Assembly (NCBI GenBank): GCA_023132995.1
Contig: JAGLXI010000307.1
Location: 1 to 5,573, forward strand
DNA from: Candidatus Zixiibacteriota bacterium
Lineage (GTDB): Bacteria; Zixibacteria; MSB-5A5; GN15; FEB-12
Direction of reading: 5' to 3'
Length of the DNA: 5,573 nucleotides
Under the pieces are notes generated by a model. That model did no database searches. It saw only the letters and a program-made list of their open reading frames with translations, and had not been told where the DNA came from. Position numbers and translations under genes: made by a program. Positions 1-5,573 of the stretch are shown one piece after another (the stretch's first letter is position 1; each line of letters starts with the position of its first letter).

Positions 1-143
1 GCCACGGTGGCCACCACTTGCTCCTGCTTGATTTTCAATTCTGCCGCTACTTTGGCGATCTGTTTCTCGTGCATTTGCTCCTCGATGCGTTGCAAAATCA
101 CCGACTCGAACCTTTGCCGCCAGGAGTTCACTCCTCCTGACAT
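1..143 (-). CDS. tex: N-terminal fragment of Tex-like RNA-binding transcription accessory protein (partial)
   Basis: Only the first 47 codons lie in the window; the gene continues past position 1. The stretch IAKVAAELKIKQEQVVATV matches the start of Tex (YdcI) proteins, where an I-A-x-E-L-x-I-x-x-x-Q-V-x-x-T-V helix pair comes just before the conserved ALLDEGATVPFIARYRKE-type segment, which is not visible here. Tex is a cytoplasmic protein with YqgF-like nuclease-fold, helix-hairpin-helix and S1 RNA-binding domains, implicated in transcription and RNA metabolism; none of these domains falls in the window. An in-frame TAA lies two codons upstream of the ATG at 143, so that is the longest start. 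The ATG at 74-72 is at least as likely: it has GAGG (80-83) with 5-nt spacing and gives an N-terminus as short as that of E. coli and Bacillus Tex. The gene is divergent from the peptidase gene. The identification rests on a short segment only. Confidence 0.68.
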   Translation of the reverse strand, partial: MSGGVNSWRQRFESVILQRIEEQMHEKQIAKVAAELKIKQEQVVATV

Positions 144-257
144 CCCTTAAGATACGAAGTACAGCCCGATTTTGGAACAGGAAAGGTGACGACGAAGAAA
201 CTCGCCGTGTTACCTGAGGCGCATCGCCGCCACACTCAACCCCGGTCGAGAAAAGGC

Positions 258-286
258 TTGTTACCGCCTGTGGTACCCGGTATTGT
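258..286 (+). promoter_or_regulatory. Candidate sigma70-type promoter for the S9 peptidase gene
   Basis: TTGTTA at 258-263 (4 of 6 matches to TTGACA) is separated by exactly 17 bases from TATTGT at 281-286 (4 of 6 matches to TATAAT). Transcription would start near 293 and leave a leader of about 70 bases before the ATG at 365. It is the best-spaced pair I found in the divergent intergenic region, but both hexamers are imperfect, so this is only a candidate. Confidence 0.3.
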
Positions 287-349
287 TTGGGCTGTCAACT
301 AGCTTAGTGACTTCAACAGCAGATGTTTGCGATCAGGTATAAGCAGATG

Positions 350-355
350 AAGGAG
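350..355 (+). promoter_or_regulatory. Ribosome binding site that sets the start at 365
   Basis: AAGGAG at 350-355 sits 9 bases before the ATG at 365. The open frame extends up to an ATG at 323, but no comparable purine-rich site precedes that codon. The extra 14 residues (MFAIRYKQMKEIPR) would also put charged residues ahead of an otherwise normal signal peptide. The site therefore favours 365 over 323. Confidence 0.7.
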
Positions 356-364
356 ATTCCCCGA

Positions 365-2830
365 ATGAACACTGCAAAAACAACTACTATGGGCGGGCCT
401 GCCGTACGACGGTTGGCTCTTTTTGCATTTGCAATTCTGTGGCTGGGTTTCGGATATGCCCCGGCCTCAGAGGCAACGGACGGATATCAGATGCCGGTGG
501 CGGCAATTGCCGACCTGATTGATGCTCCCCCCCCGCCGGCTGTCATGGTGAGTCCCGACAATGAGTGGATGCTGCTTTTGCGGCGACCGGGTTTGCCATC
601 GCTTGAAGAAGTGGCCCAGCCGGAAGAACGCCTCGCCGGTCTGCGTATCAACCCGCGGACCAACGGGCCCAGCCGGGGGCGGTATTATAACGGGCTGGCC
701 CTCAAGAACATCTCAGACGCTGCTGAGCGCGAGATAACGGGCCTTCCGGAGAATCCGCGCATCAGGGACGTCGACTGGTCGCCGAACGGTAAGCATATCG
801 CGTTCACGGTCACGGGTAGCAGCGGCATTACCCTGTGGGTGGCTGATGTGAAAAGCGGCAACGCTGCTGAGCTGTCTCCGGCGGCATTAAACGCTGCCTT
901 GGGGAATCCGTACAATTGGCTCTCGGACAATCGGACGCTGGTCATGCGGATAGTACCCGCCGACAGAAGCGAAGCGCCTCAAGCACCGATAGTGCCGGAA
1001 GCGCCGATCATTCAAGAAAACACCGGCGGCAAAGCCCCCACACGCACATACCAGGACCTCCTGACGAATGCTCATGACGAAGATCTGTTCGAGTATCTCA
1101 TGACGGCCCAGGTGGAACTCGTCAGACTTGACTGCAAGCAAACTTCAGTCGGCCGACCCGGTATCATCATGAGCGCCGAACCTTCTCCGGACGGGGAATA
1201 TCTGCTGGTGGAGACCGTGCACCGACCGTTTTCGTACACGGTGCCGTACTATCGTTTTCCCAAGAAGATTGAGGTGTGGGATTTGGAGGGCAACATTGTC
1301 CATGAGGTTGCCGATCTGCCGCTGGCGGAAGATGTGCCGATGGCGTTTGGCTCGGTACGCACGGGACCTCGTTCCGTTAGCTGGAGAGCGGATACTGACG
1401 CTACTTTGCACTGGACCGAGGCATTGGACTGCGGCGACGCCGGGGCTGAGGCGGCTCAACGCGACCGGGTGTACATTCTCAAAGCGCCGTTCGACGGCGA
1501 TCCGACACCGCTGATTACGCTTGCCCTGCGTTGCAGTGATATACTCTGGGGCGACGACAACTTGGCCATTGCATCGGAGTGGTGGTGGAAGACACGGCGC
1601 ATACAGGCCTGGCAAGTGAAGCCCGGCTCTCCGGAGGCAGAGCCTCGGCTTATTGTAGATCGTTCATGGGAAGACCGCTACAACGATCCCGGCACACCGC
1701 TTCTCCGTTCGACCAAGCGGGGGACGTCGGTTCTCCTGACGGCCAACGGAGGCCGGACACTATTTCTGTCTGGCGCCGGCGCTTCCCCCGAGGGTGACCG
1801 TCCGTTCCTGGATGAGTACGATCTGGAGACGTTGAAAAGCAGCCGCCTGTTCCGTTCCGAAGCGCCGTACTACGAGCGTCCCGTAAGACTGCTGGATGTC
1901 AAGAAGCGCCTGCTGTTGACTCGAAGGGAATCGGTGGACGAGCCTTCCAACCTGTTCCTGCGCGATCTCAAGAAGGACGAAATAAGACAACTGAGCTCTT
2001 TCCCCCACCCGACGCCGCAACTGGCCAATGTGAAAAAGGAGCTGATCCGCTATCAGCGGAAGGACAGTGTCGATCTCACGGCTACTCTTTACCTGCCGCC
2101 CGGCTACACGACCGACAACGGCCCGCTGCCGATGCTGATGTGGGCGTATCCGCAGGAATTTAAGAGCGCCGATGCGGCCGGCCAGGTGACGGATTCGCCG
2201 TACCGCTTCATCCGGGTCGGGTGGTGGTCGCCCATGCTCTGGCTTGTCCACGGTTATGCCGTGTTGGATCACACCAGTATGCCCATAGTCGGTGAAGGAG
2301 ACGAGGAGCCGAACGACACTTACGTGGAGCAATTGGTGGCCGATGCCCGGGCTGCCATCGATGAGGTAGTGCGGCGTGGTGTCGCCGACCGCGACCGGAT
2401 AGCTATCGGCGGCCATTCCTACGGCGCTTTTATGACCGCCAACCTTCTGGCTCACTGCGATCTTTACCGGGCCGGCATTGCGCGAAGCGGCGCCTACAAC
2501 CGCAGCCTGACGCCGTTTGGGTTCCAGTCCGAGGAACGCAGCTTGTGGGAGGCGCCGGAAGTCTACTTCGCCATGTCCCCCTTCATGCACGCCGACAAGA
2601 TCAACGAACCGATCCTGCTGGTCCACGGCGAGGCGGACAACAACTCGGGAACCTACCCGTTGCAGAGCCGCCGATTCTACTCGGCTCTCAAGGGACACGG
2701 GGCAATAGCCAGATTGGTGATGCTGCCTCATGAAAGCCATAGCTACCGTGCGCGCGAGTCGGTCATGCACATGCTCTGGGAAACGACCGAGTGGCTGGAC
2801 AAATACGTGAAAAACGCCCCTCCCCGGTAA
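365..2830 (+). CDS. Exported S9D-family serine peptidase (glutamyl endopeptidase / prolyl oligopeptidase superfamily)
   Basis: The product has 821 residues from the preferred ATG at 365 (835 if started at 323). Residues 1-37 form a Sec-type signal peptide: a twin Arg (15-16), a hydrophobic core LALFAFAILWLGFGYA and Ala-X-Ala-like cleavage sites after A34 or A37. It is thus predicted to act in the periplasm or outside the cell. Residues about 50-550 correspond to the beta-propeller of S9 peptidases, with family segments such as AGLRINPRTNGPSRGRYY and RTYQDLL. The alpha/beta-hydrolase domain begins near 555. Its triad is Ser685 in GGHSYGAFM, Asp758 in VHGEADNNSG and His792 in LPHESHSY. The conserved MPIVGEGDEEPNDTYVEQL and RSGAYNR segments place it with S9D glutamyl endopeptidases, the group of plant chloroplast CGEP, which cleaves after Glu. 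Glu specificity here is inferred from the family. An eight-C run at 527-534 encodes Pro in DAPPPPAV and does not break the frame. Length and domain order are normal and the gene appears intact. It is monocistronic by context: divergent from tex and convergent with the next gene. Confidence 0.93.
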   Translation: MNTAKTTTMGGPAVRRLALFAFAILWLGFGYAPASEATDGYQMPVAAIADLIDAPPPPAVMVSPDNEWMLLLRRPGLPSLEEVAQPEERLAGLRINPRTNGPSRGRYYNGLALKNISDAAEREITGLPENPRIRDVDWSPNGKHIAFTVTGSSGITLWVADVKSGNAAELSPAALNAALGNPYNWLSDNRTLVMRIVPADRSEAPQAPIVPEAPIIQENTGGKAPTRTYQDLLTNAHDEDLFEYLMTAQVELVRLDCKQTSVGRPGIIMSAEPSPDGEYLLVETVHRPFSYTVPYYRFPKKIEVWDLEGNIVHEVADLPLAEDVPMAFGSVRTGPRSVSWRADTDATLHWTEALDCGDAGAEAAQRDRVYILKAPFDGDPTPLITLALRCSDILWGDDNLAIASEWWWKTRRIQAWQVKPGSPEAEPRLIVDRSWEDRYNDPGTPLLRSTKRGTSVLLTANGGRTLFLSGAGASPEGDRPFLDEYDLETLKSSRLFRSEAPYYERPVRLLDVKKRLLLTRRESVDEPSNLFLRDLKKDEIRQLSSFPHPTPQLANVKKELIRYQRKDSVDLTATLYLPPGYTTDNGPLPMLMWAYPQEFKSADAAGQVTDSPYRFIRVGWWSPMLWLVHGYAVLDHTSMPIVGEGDEEPNDTYVEQLVADARAAIDEVVRRGVADRDRIAIGGHSYGAFMTANLLAHCDLYRAGIARSGAYNRSLTPFGFQSEERSLWEAPEVYFAMSPFMHADKINEPILLVHGEADNNSGTYPLQSRRFYSALKGHGAIARLVMLPHESHSYRARESVMHMLWETTEWLDKYVKNAPPR

Positions 2831-3057
2831 GTCCTGCAGATAGAGACCGGGACGAGGGCAGGAAATAAACGAATCGGCGAGCCGGGGAATGACCGGCAAA
2901 TGGGTTCGTTTTGCGGAGTTTTGTCTTCACCTAACATAATCGGTAGTGATTTCGAGGCCTGCCTGCGGCGTCCCTTCGAACCATCGGTCTGGACCTACAA
3001 AACTGTCCTTTATTGAGCTATGTACAGACGCGTTTTGCGTGAAATACGCGGCGTTAT

Positions 3058-3139
3058 TGCGGGTGCCAAGGTCGGGCTCGGGGAGGGAGGACACACGTAG
3101 ATTGTCAGGAGGACAGGCCTCCTGACCTTGGCTGTTGCA
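3058..3139. repeat. Nested inverted-repeat element with two overlapping stems
   Basis: Two perfect 9-bp inverted repeats share bases. The outer pair is GCCAAGGTC (3065-3073) with GACCTTGGC (3124-3132). The inner pair is GTCAGGAGG (3104-3112) with CCTCCTGAC (3118-3126), with a 5-base loop. The right arms overlap at 3124-3126 (GAC), so the stems cannot both form completely; a 6-bp outer stem plus the full inner stem can coexist. The outer stem can be extended past an internal loop by TGC (3058-3060) pairing with GCA (3137-3139). Neither strand has a T-tract right after the structure, so it is not a standard intrinsic terminator. It may be a dispersed intergenic repeat or a structured RNA; the sequence alone does not decide. 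Confidence 0.6.
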
Positions 3140-3144
3140 TCAAA

Positions 3145-3167
3145 GGTAGGGGGCTGCGCCCCATACC
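3145..3167 (-). terminator. GC-rich hairpin, probable terminator of the dockerin protein gene
   Basis: GGTA (3145-3148) pairs with TACC (3164-3167), and after one G-A mismatch GGGGC (3150-3154) pairs with GCCCC (3158-3162) around a 3-base loop. The hairpin begins about 28 bases past the stop of the minus-strand gene. On that strand it is followed by only three T residues (TTTG), so termination would be weak or factor-assisted. On the plus strand no T-tract follows, which favours the minus orientation. Confidence 0.4.
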
Positions 3168-3195
3168 CCAAATTGTCAAATAGCCAAATAGTCAA

Positions 3196-5454
3196 CTAAT
3201 CCCGGACACAACGAACGGAAAAACCTTGGTACTTAGCGTTGCTGGAACGGACAACCTGTAAACTGTAGTGATGCAGGCCCCGGTACCACACTAAAATACT
3301 ATAGTCCACCGTAGAAGACCATAAGGTGGCGTAGTAACCCATATGGTCGAAGGTACCACCGGTACCACCGGCGAGGCGGTAGCCGCCAGGCAACGCGGTG
3401 AAACCACTCTCGTTGGTGGCGCCGATGTTAGGGCTTTGCCAATGCGTTGTGCCAGTTTCCTTTAGCTTGCCGCCTTCATCAGTGCCGCGCGAACCATCAT
3501 CATCGGCCTCAGCCTGGCTCATGCCAAGATACATCTCCAATTGCTTCCACTCTTCATCTGTCGGCACATGCCAACCTGCAGGCGCTATGTTGCGACTGTC
3601 ATCCACCGCATACCAGTTGTACAATCTGCCATAGGTAGTCACATTACCCTCATCGTTATCATAATTGCAGTAAGCCCCGCTGGAAAGACCTGACCAGGTC
3701 CCGCCATCAGTCACTTGGGGGATCGGGTCGCCATTGCGGTAATGGGTCACCTTAAGATTCTCCATCATCCAGCATTGATCACCAATCAACACCGTCGGAT
3801 ACACATTGCCATCGCAATCGGTCACTGTCGGAGGACAGTCACAAGCATCCTCAACGTAGGTGCCACTGAACGTCACCGTTTCGTCCGCAGTCAGGGTCTG
3901 GGTCGAATTCGAGGGCGTTGTCCAACCGGTTACTTCTCCCCAAGTGACAGTGTAATCTCCGGGATCCAGCTCATTCAGTGTTAGGTCACCGTTACCGCTG
4001 GAGCTGTAACTGCAGGGACCGGCTAAAGACCAGGGAGCATTTATGGCGTCGGGTTCGGGATCAATGATTATGGTGCCTGAACCCCCAAGAGGATAAGTCC
4101 ATTGGCCGATGAGATGCGTGTAGAGTTGCCATTGATAATTGTAATCGAGGTTCAGAAGATCACACTCTATGCCTGCAACAGCATACAAAATCGCCTCAAG
4201 GTCGAATATCAGTTCCACATTGCAGGGATCCGCGTTTAACGCCGCCAGGAAGTGAAAACCGGCCTTAGCAGCCACGTAGGGACCGGCCACCCCATACAAG
4301 AGACACGAAGCATTGAGAGAGGTTCCGGGCTCAAAATTGAACTCTGCACTGAATTGGGGCGGCGTATACGTAAAATTCTTCGTGCCCTCACTGATAGTGT
4401 AGTATGCGTCGTCGGCCCATCCAAAGCCATAGCGCAATTCCTGGGTATAGGTAATGCCGGTTTCAAATGTTACTGTCAGGTCACCATGGATATGCGCTTC
4501 GACGGTCAAAGTAGGTACGAGCCAGACCACCCCTCCAATTGGGATCGCCCCTAAATGGAACTCGGCTAAATCGAACTCTACTGCTTCGTTAAACTCCCAT
4601 TGCAGGTTGGCTATCAAATCAATATTGGCATCCTCATTCGTTTCAATCCCGGCCTCGAACTTCTTAAGCGTAAACCAGCTTATTTTGATCTTTGCGAACA
4701 AGGAGGCGGTGAAGGCATACTGACCGTCGAGTTTGATCTGGTCGCCGGTAGTCTGGGGATCTCCATCCTGATCATAAAGAACACAGTTCAGGTCAACAAC
4801 GAATGTCTCGTTGTCTTTATTGGGAATAAACTTGGTCCCCTGATAAAGTTTGAATGTCTTAACATCGGATGGCCGCAGAAGGTGAGTCTCGGAGATGTCC
4901 ATCATTTCGAAAGATTCCATCATAGTAGCCGGTTCTGTTTCCAGCACAATTGAACCGCCCTGGGCTGTCTTCAATGTCACCTTTCTCAGGAATCCGTTGG
5001 GGGCTTCCCCATCATCCTGGCCGATGATGACATCGCCAACCGCAACTCGCTGAGCGTAATATGATGATTCGTCCATAGTGACAACGCCGGTGGTAGTATC
5101 ATATTCTTGTATTACCGTGGAACTGACTTGCGGAATAATCGTTGTCGTACTGGGCGTCGAGATCAGGCAAATTGGCGCTGGGCCGCCATGAAACATATAG
5201 TCAACCATATACACCAAGTCAGAAATGTCGGGAAAGGCACTGCCATCACCATTGACATCCGTTGTATACATTTGTGGCGGCGGTGGTCCACTGTTAAACA
5301 TATAGTCAACTAAATAAACCAGGTCGGAAATGTCCGGGGGGACGGTTTCGTCATAGTTAATGTCGCCACAAACGCTGGCAACCGTTGAAGACGTTTGGGT
5401 CAAACAAAGGACAGAAACTGCCCCCAAGATGAGAATAGATTTGTAGATATTCAT
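3196..5454 (-). CDS. Secreted multidomain protein with dockerin-like repeats and C-terminal Fib_succ_major domain
   Basis: The product has 752 residues from the ATG at 5454. Residues 1-27 are a Sec signal peptide (MNIYKSILILGAVSVLCLTQ then STVAS). Residues 29-96 hold two dockerin-like repeats 35 residues apart (D31-F53, D66-F88), bracketed by Cys29 and Cys96, which may form a disulfide. Repeat 2 keeps the D-x-N-x-D-G calcium loop (D66, N68, D70). Residues about 97-458 are beta-rich and aromatic and match no family I can name. Residues 459-534 look like a small beta-sandwich module (GTIIIDPEPDAINAPWSL, PGDYTVTWG). Residues 545-752 are a Fibrobacter succinogenes major paralogous domain (TIGR02145 type): IGDQCWMMENL, GRLYNWYAV, GWHVPTDEEW, SGFTALPGGYRL, LWSST and the terminal GFSVRCVRD. 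The role is probably surface or extracellular binding or attachment; no enzymatic motif is visible. A longer frame from 5517 is rejected because its start lies inside the promoter. The gene reads as less GC-rich than the peptidase gene. Confidence 0.88.
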   Translation of the reverse strand: MNIYKSILILGAVSVLCLTQTSSTVASVCGDINYDETVPPDISDLVYLVDYMFNSGPPPPQMYTTDVNGDGSAFPDISDLVYMVDYMFHGGPAPICLISTPSTTTIIPQVSSTVIQEYDTTTGVVTMDESSYYAQRVAVGDVIIGQDDGEAPNGFLRKVTLKTAQGGSIVLETEPATMMESFEMMDISETHLLRPSDVKTFKLYQGTKFIPNKDNETFVVDLNCVLYDQDGDPQTTGDQIKLDGQYAFTASLFAKIKISWFTLKKFEAGIETNEDANIDLIANLQWEFNEAVEFDLAEFHLGAIPIGGVVWLVPTLTVEAHIHGDLTVTFETGITYTQELRYGFGWADDAYYTISEGTKNFTYTPPQFSAEFNFEPGTSLNASCLLYGVAGPYVAAKAGFHFLAALNADPCNVELIFDLEAILYAVAGIECDLLNLDYNYQWQLYTHLIGQWTYPLGGSGTIIIDPEPDAINAPWSLAGPCSYSSSGNGDLTLNELDPGDYTVTWGEVTGWTTPSNSTQTLTADETVTFSGTYVEDACDCPPTVTDCDGNVYPTVLIGDQCWMMENLKVTHYRNGDPIPQVTDGGTWSGLSSGAYCNYDNDEGNVTTYGRLYNWYAVDDSRNIAPAGWHVPTDEEWKQLEMYLGMSQAEADDDGSRGTDEGGKLKETGTTHWQSPNIGATNESGFTALPGGYRLAGGTGGTFDHMGYYATLWSSTVDYSILVWYRGLHHYSLQVVRSSNAKYQGFSVRCVRD
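5191..5229 (-). repeat. Dockerin-like DNA repeat, second copy in the protein
   Basis: This 39-base stretch matches 5296-5334 at 34 of 39 positions and is offset from it by 105 bases, exactly 35 codons. It encodes PDISDLVYMVDYMF (residues 75-88) of the second dockerin-like repeat. The high DNA-level identity suggests an internal duplication kept similar by selection or by gene conversion. Confidence 0.8.
5296..5334 (-). repeat. Dockerin-like DNA repeat, first copy in the protein
   Basis: This is the partner of the repeat at 5191-5229. It encodes PDISDLVYLVDYMF (residues 40-53) of the first dockerin-like repeat. Its preceding calcium loop, DINYDETVP, is less canonical than that of the second copy because the Gly after the third acidic ligand is replaced by Glu. 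Confidence 0.8.
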
Positions 5455-5462
5455 GAGCACAT

Positions 5463-5466
5463 CCTC
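5463..5466 (-). promoter_or_regulatory. Ribosome binding site that sets the start at 5454
   Basis: On the minus strand GAGG (5466 to 5463) lies 8 bases before the ATG at 5454. This, together with the signal peptide that begins at that ATG, fixes the start over the upstream in-frame ATG at 5517. Confidence 0.65.
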
Positions 5467-5496
5467 AAATACATGAGTTTGCTTTAAGGTATTAAA

Positions 5497-5525
5497 AGTA
5501 TATGCAAAAAACAGCAAATAGTCAA
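5497..5525 (-). promoter_or_regulatory. Strong sigma70-type promoter of the dockerin protein gene
   Basis: On the minus strand TTGACT (5525 to 5520, 5 of 6 matches) is followed by a 17-base spacer containing a T-tract and then TATACT (5502 to 5497, 5 of 6 matches). Initiation is expected near 5490, giving a leader of about 36 bases before the ATG at 5454. The ATG at 5517 falls within the spacer and so would not be transcribed from this promoter. No operator-like palindrome is evident around it. Confidence 0.75.
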
Positions 5526-5573
5526 GATGAATGTCAAGGCAACGCAGAAAGCGAATTGACTCACAATTAATGT

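Larger units (their letters stand above)
2831..3195. other. Noncoding region between convergent genes
   Basis: These 365 bases separate the stop codons of the peptidase gene (2830) and the dockerin protein gene (3196). I see no convincing gene. A minus-strand open frame at 3010-3195 lacks any family resemblance and overlaps the inverted repeats. The left part holds a 5-bp inverted repeat, GCCGG (2881-2885) and CCGGC (2893-2897), followed by a loosely T-rich stretch; it is at best a weak terminator for the peptidase gene. The right part (3058-3167) is dense in inverted repeats. Bases 3177-3192 are two tandem copies of an octamer, CAAATAGC and CAAATAGT, that abut the dockerin gene's stop codon. 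Confidence 0.75.

Noticed and set aside
144..180. Leaderless promoter for the tex-like gene (TATCTT, 154 to 149 on the minus strand)
   Set aside because: No acceptable -35 hexamer lies at proper spacing and the preferred start codon is uncertain, so it cannot be supported.
527..534. Possible frameshift at a run of eight C bases
   Set aside because: The reading frame remains open and gives DAPPPPAVMVSPD, in line with the DAPPxPAV-type segment of the family, so the run is read correctly as it stands.
2881..2897. Intrinsic terminator of the peptidase gene
   Set aside because: The stem is only 5 bp and no continuous T-tract follows, so it is noted in the intergenic entry but not called as a separate terminator.
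1760..2899. Long minus-strand open frame (379 codons) opposite the peptidase gene
   Set aside because: It lies antisense to the part that encodes the end of the propeller and the hydrolase domain, has no recognisable motif, and is the kind of shadow frame expected opposite a GC-rich gene.
3010..3195. Minus-strand open frame of 61 codons just past the dockerin gene
   Set aside because: It overlaps the inverted repeats and the likely terminator hairpin, has no clear ribosome binding site and resembles no family.
5404..5410. Lipobox in the dockerin protein signal peptide (Cys17)
   Set aside because: The residues before Cys17 are V-S-V-L; a lipobox needs a small residue at the -1 position, and a conventional cleavage site follows near residues 26-27.
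1..5573. DGR reverse transcriptase, CRISPR array, insertion sequence, tRNA or other RNA gene
   Set aside because: I found no reverse transcriptase motif, regularly spaced repeat array, transposase frame or cloverleaf in either strand; all large frames are accounted for by the genes listed.

Overview
The window looks like a piece of a bacterial chromosome with a moderate to high GC content. It holds two complete genes for exported proteins and the first codons of a third gene. No rRNA, tRNA or other firm taxonomic marker is present. The best clue to the host is the paired dockerin-like repeats of the form P-D-I-S-D-L-V-Y-[LM]-V-D-Y-M-F, joined to a Fibrobacter-type C-terminal domain. From memory this combination is common in candidate phylum Zixibacteria and related uncultured FCB-group bacteria, so that placement is an inference and not a result.

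Layout. Positions 1-143 (minus strand) carry the start of a gene that resembles the transcription accessory protein Tex and runs off the left edge. A divergent intergenic region of about 220 bases follows, with a modest sigma70-type promoter candidate for the next gene. Positions 365-2830 (plus strand) encode an exported S9D-type serine peptidase (glutamyl endopeptidase family) with a complete Ser-Asp-His triad. Positions 2831-3195 are noncoding, lie between convergent genes, and are rich in inverted repeats. Positions 3196-5454 (minus strand) encode a 752-residue secreted multidomain protein: signal peptide, two-repeat dockerin-like module, large unassigned beta-rich region, small beta-sandwich-like module and Fib_succ_major domain. 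Just upstream of it is a strong sigma70-type promoter (5497-5525).

The three genes are not an operon: the first pair is divergent and the second pair convergent. Nothing in the sequence ties their functions together, beyond the fact that the peptidase and the dockerin protein are both predicted to leave the cytoplasm. No mobile element, CRISPR array, reverse transcriptase or toxin-antitoxin module is visible. The points most worth a second look are the structured intergenic element at 3058-3167, the unassigned central region of the dockerin protein, and its C-terminal domain, which may have a C-type-lectin-like fold and could be tested as a diversified surface.
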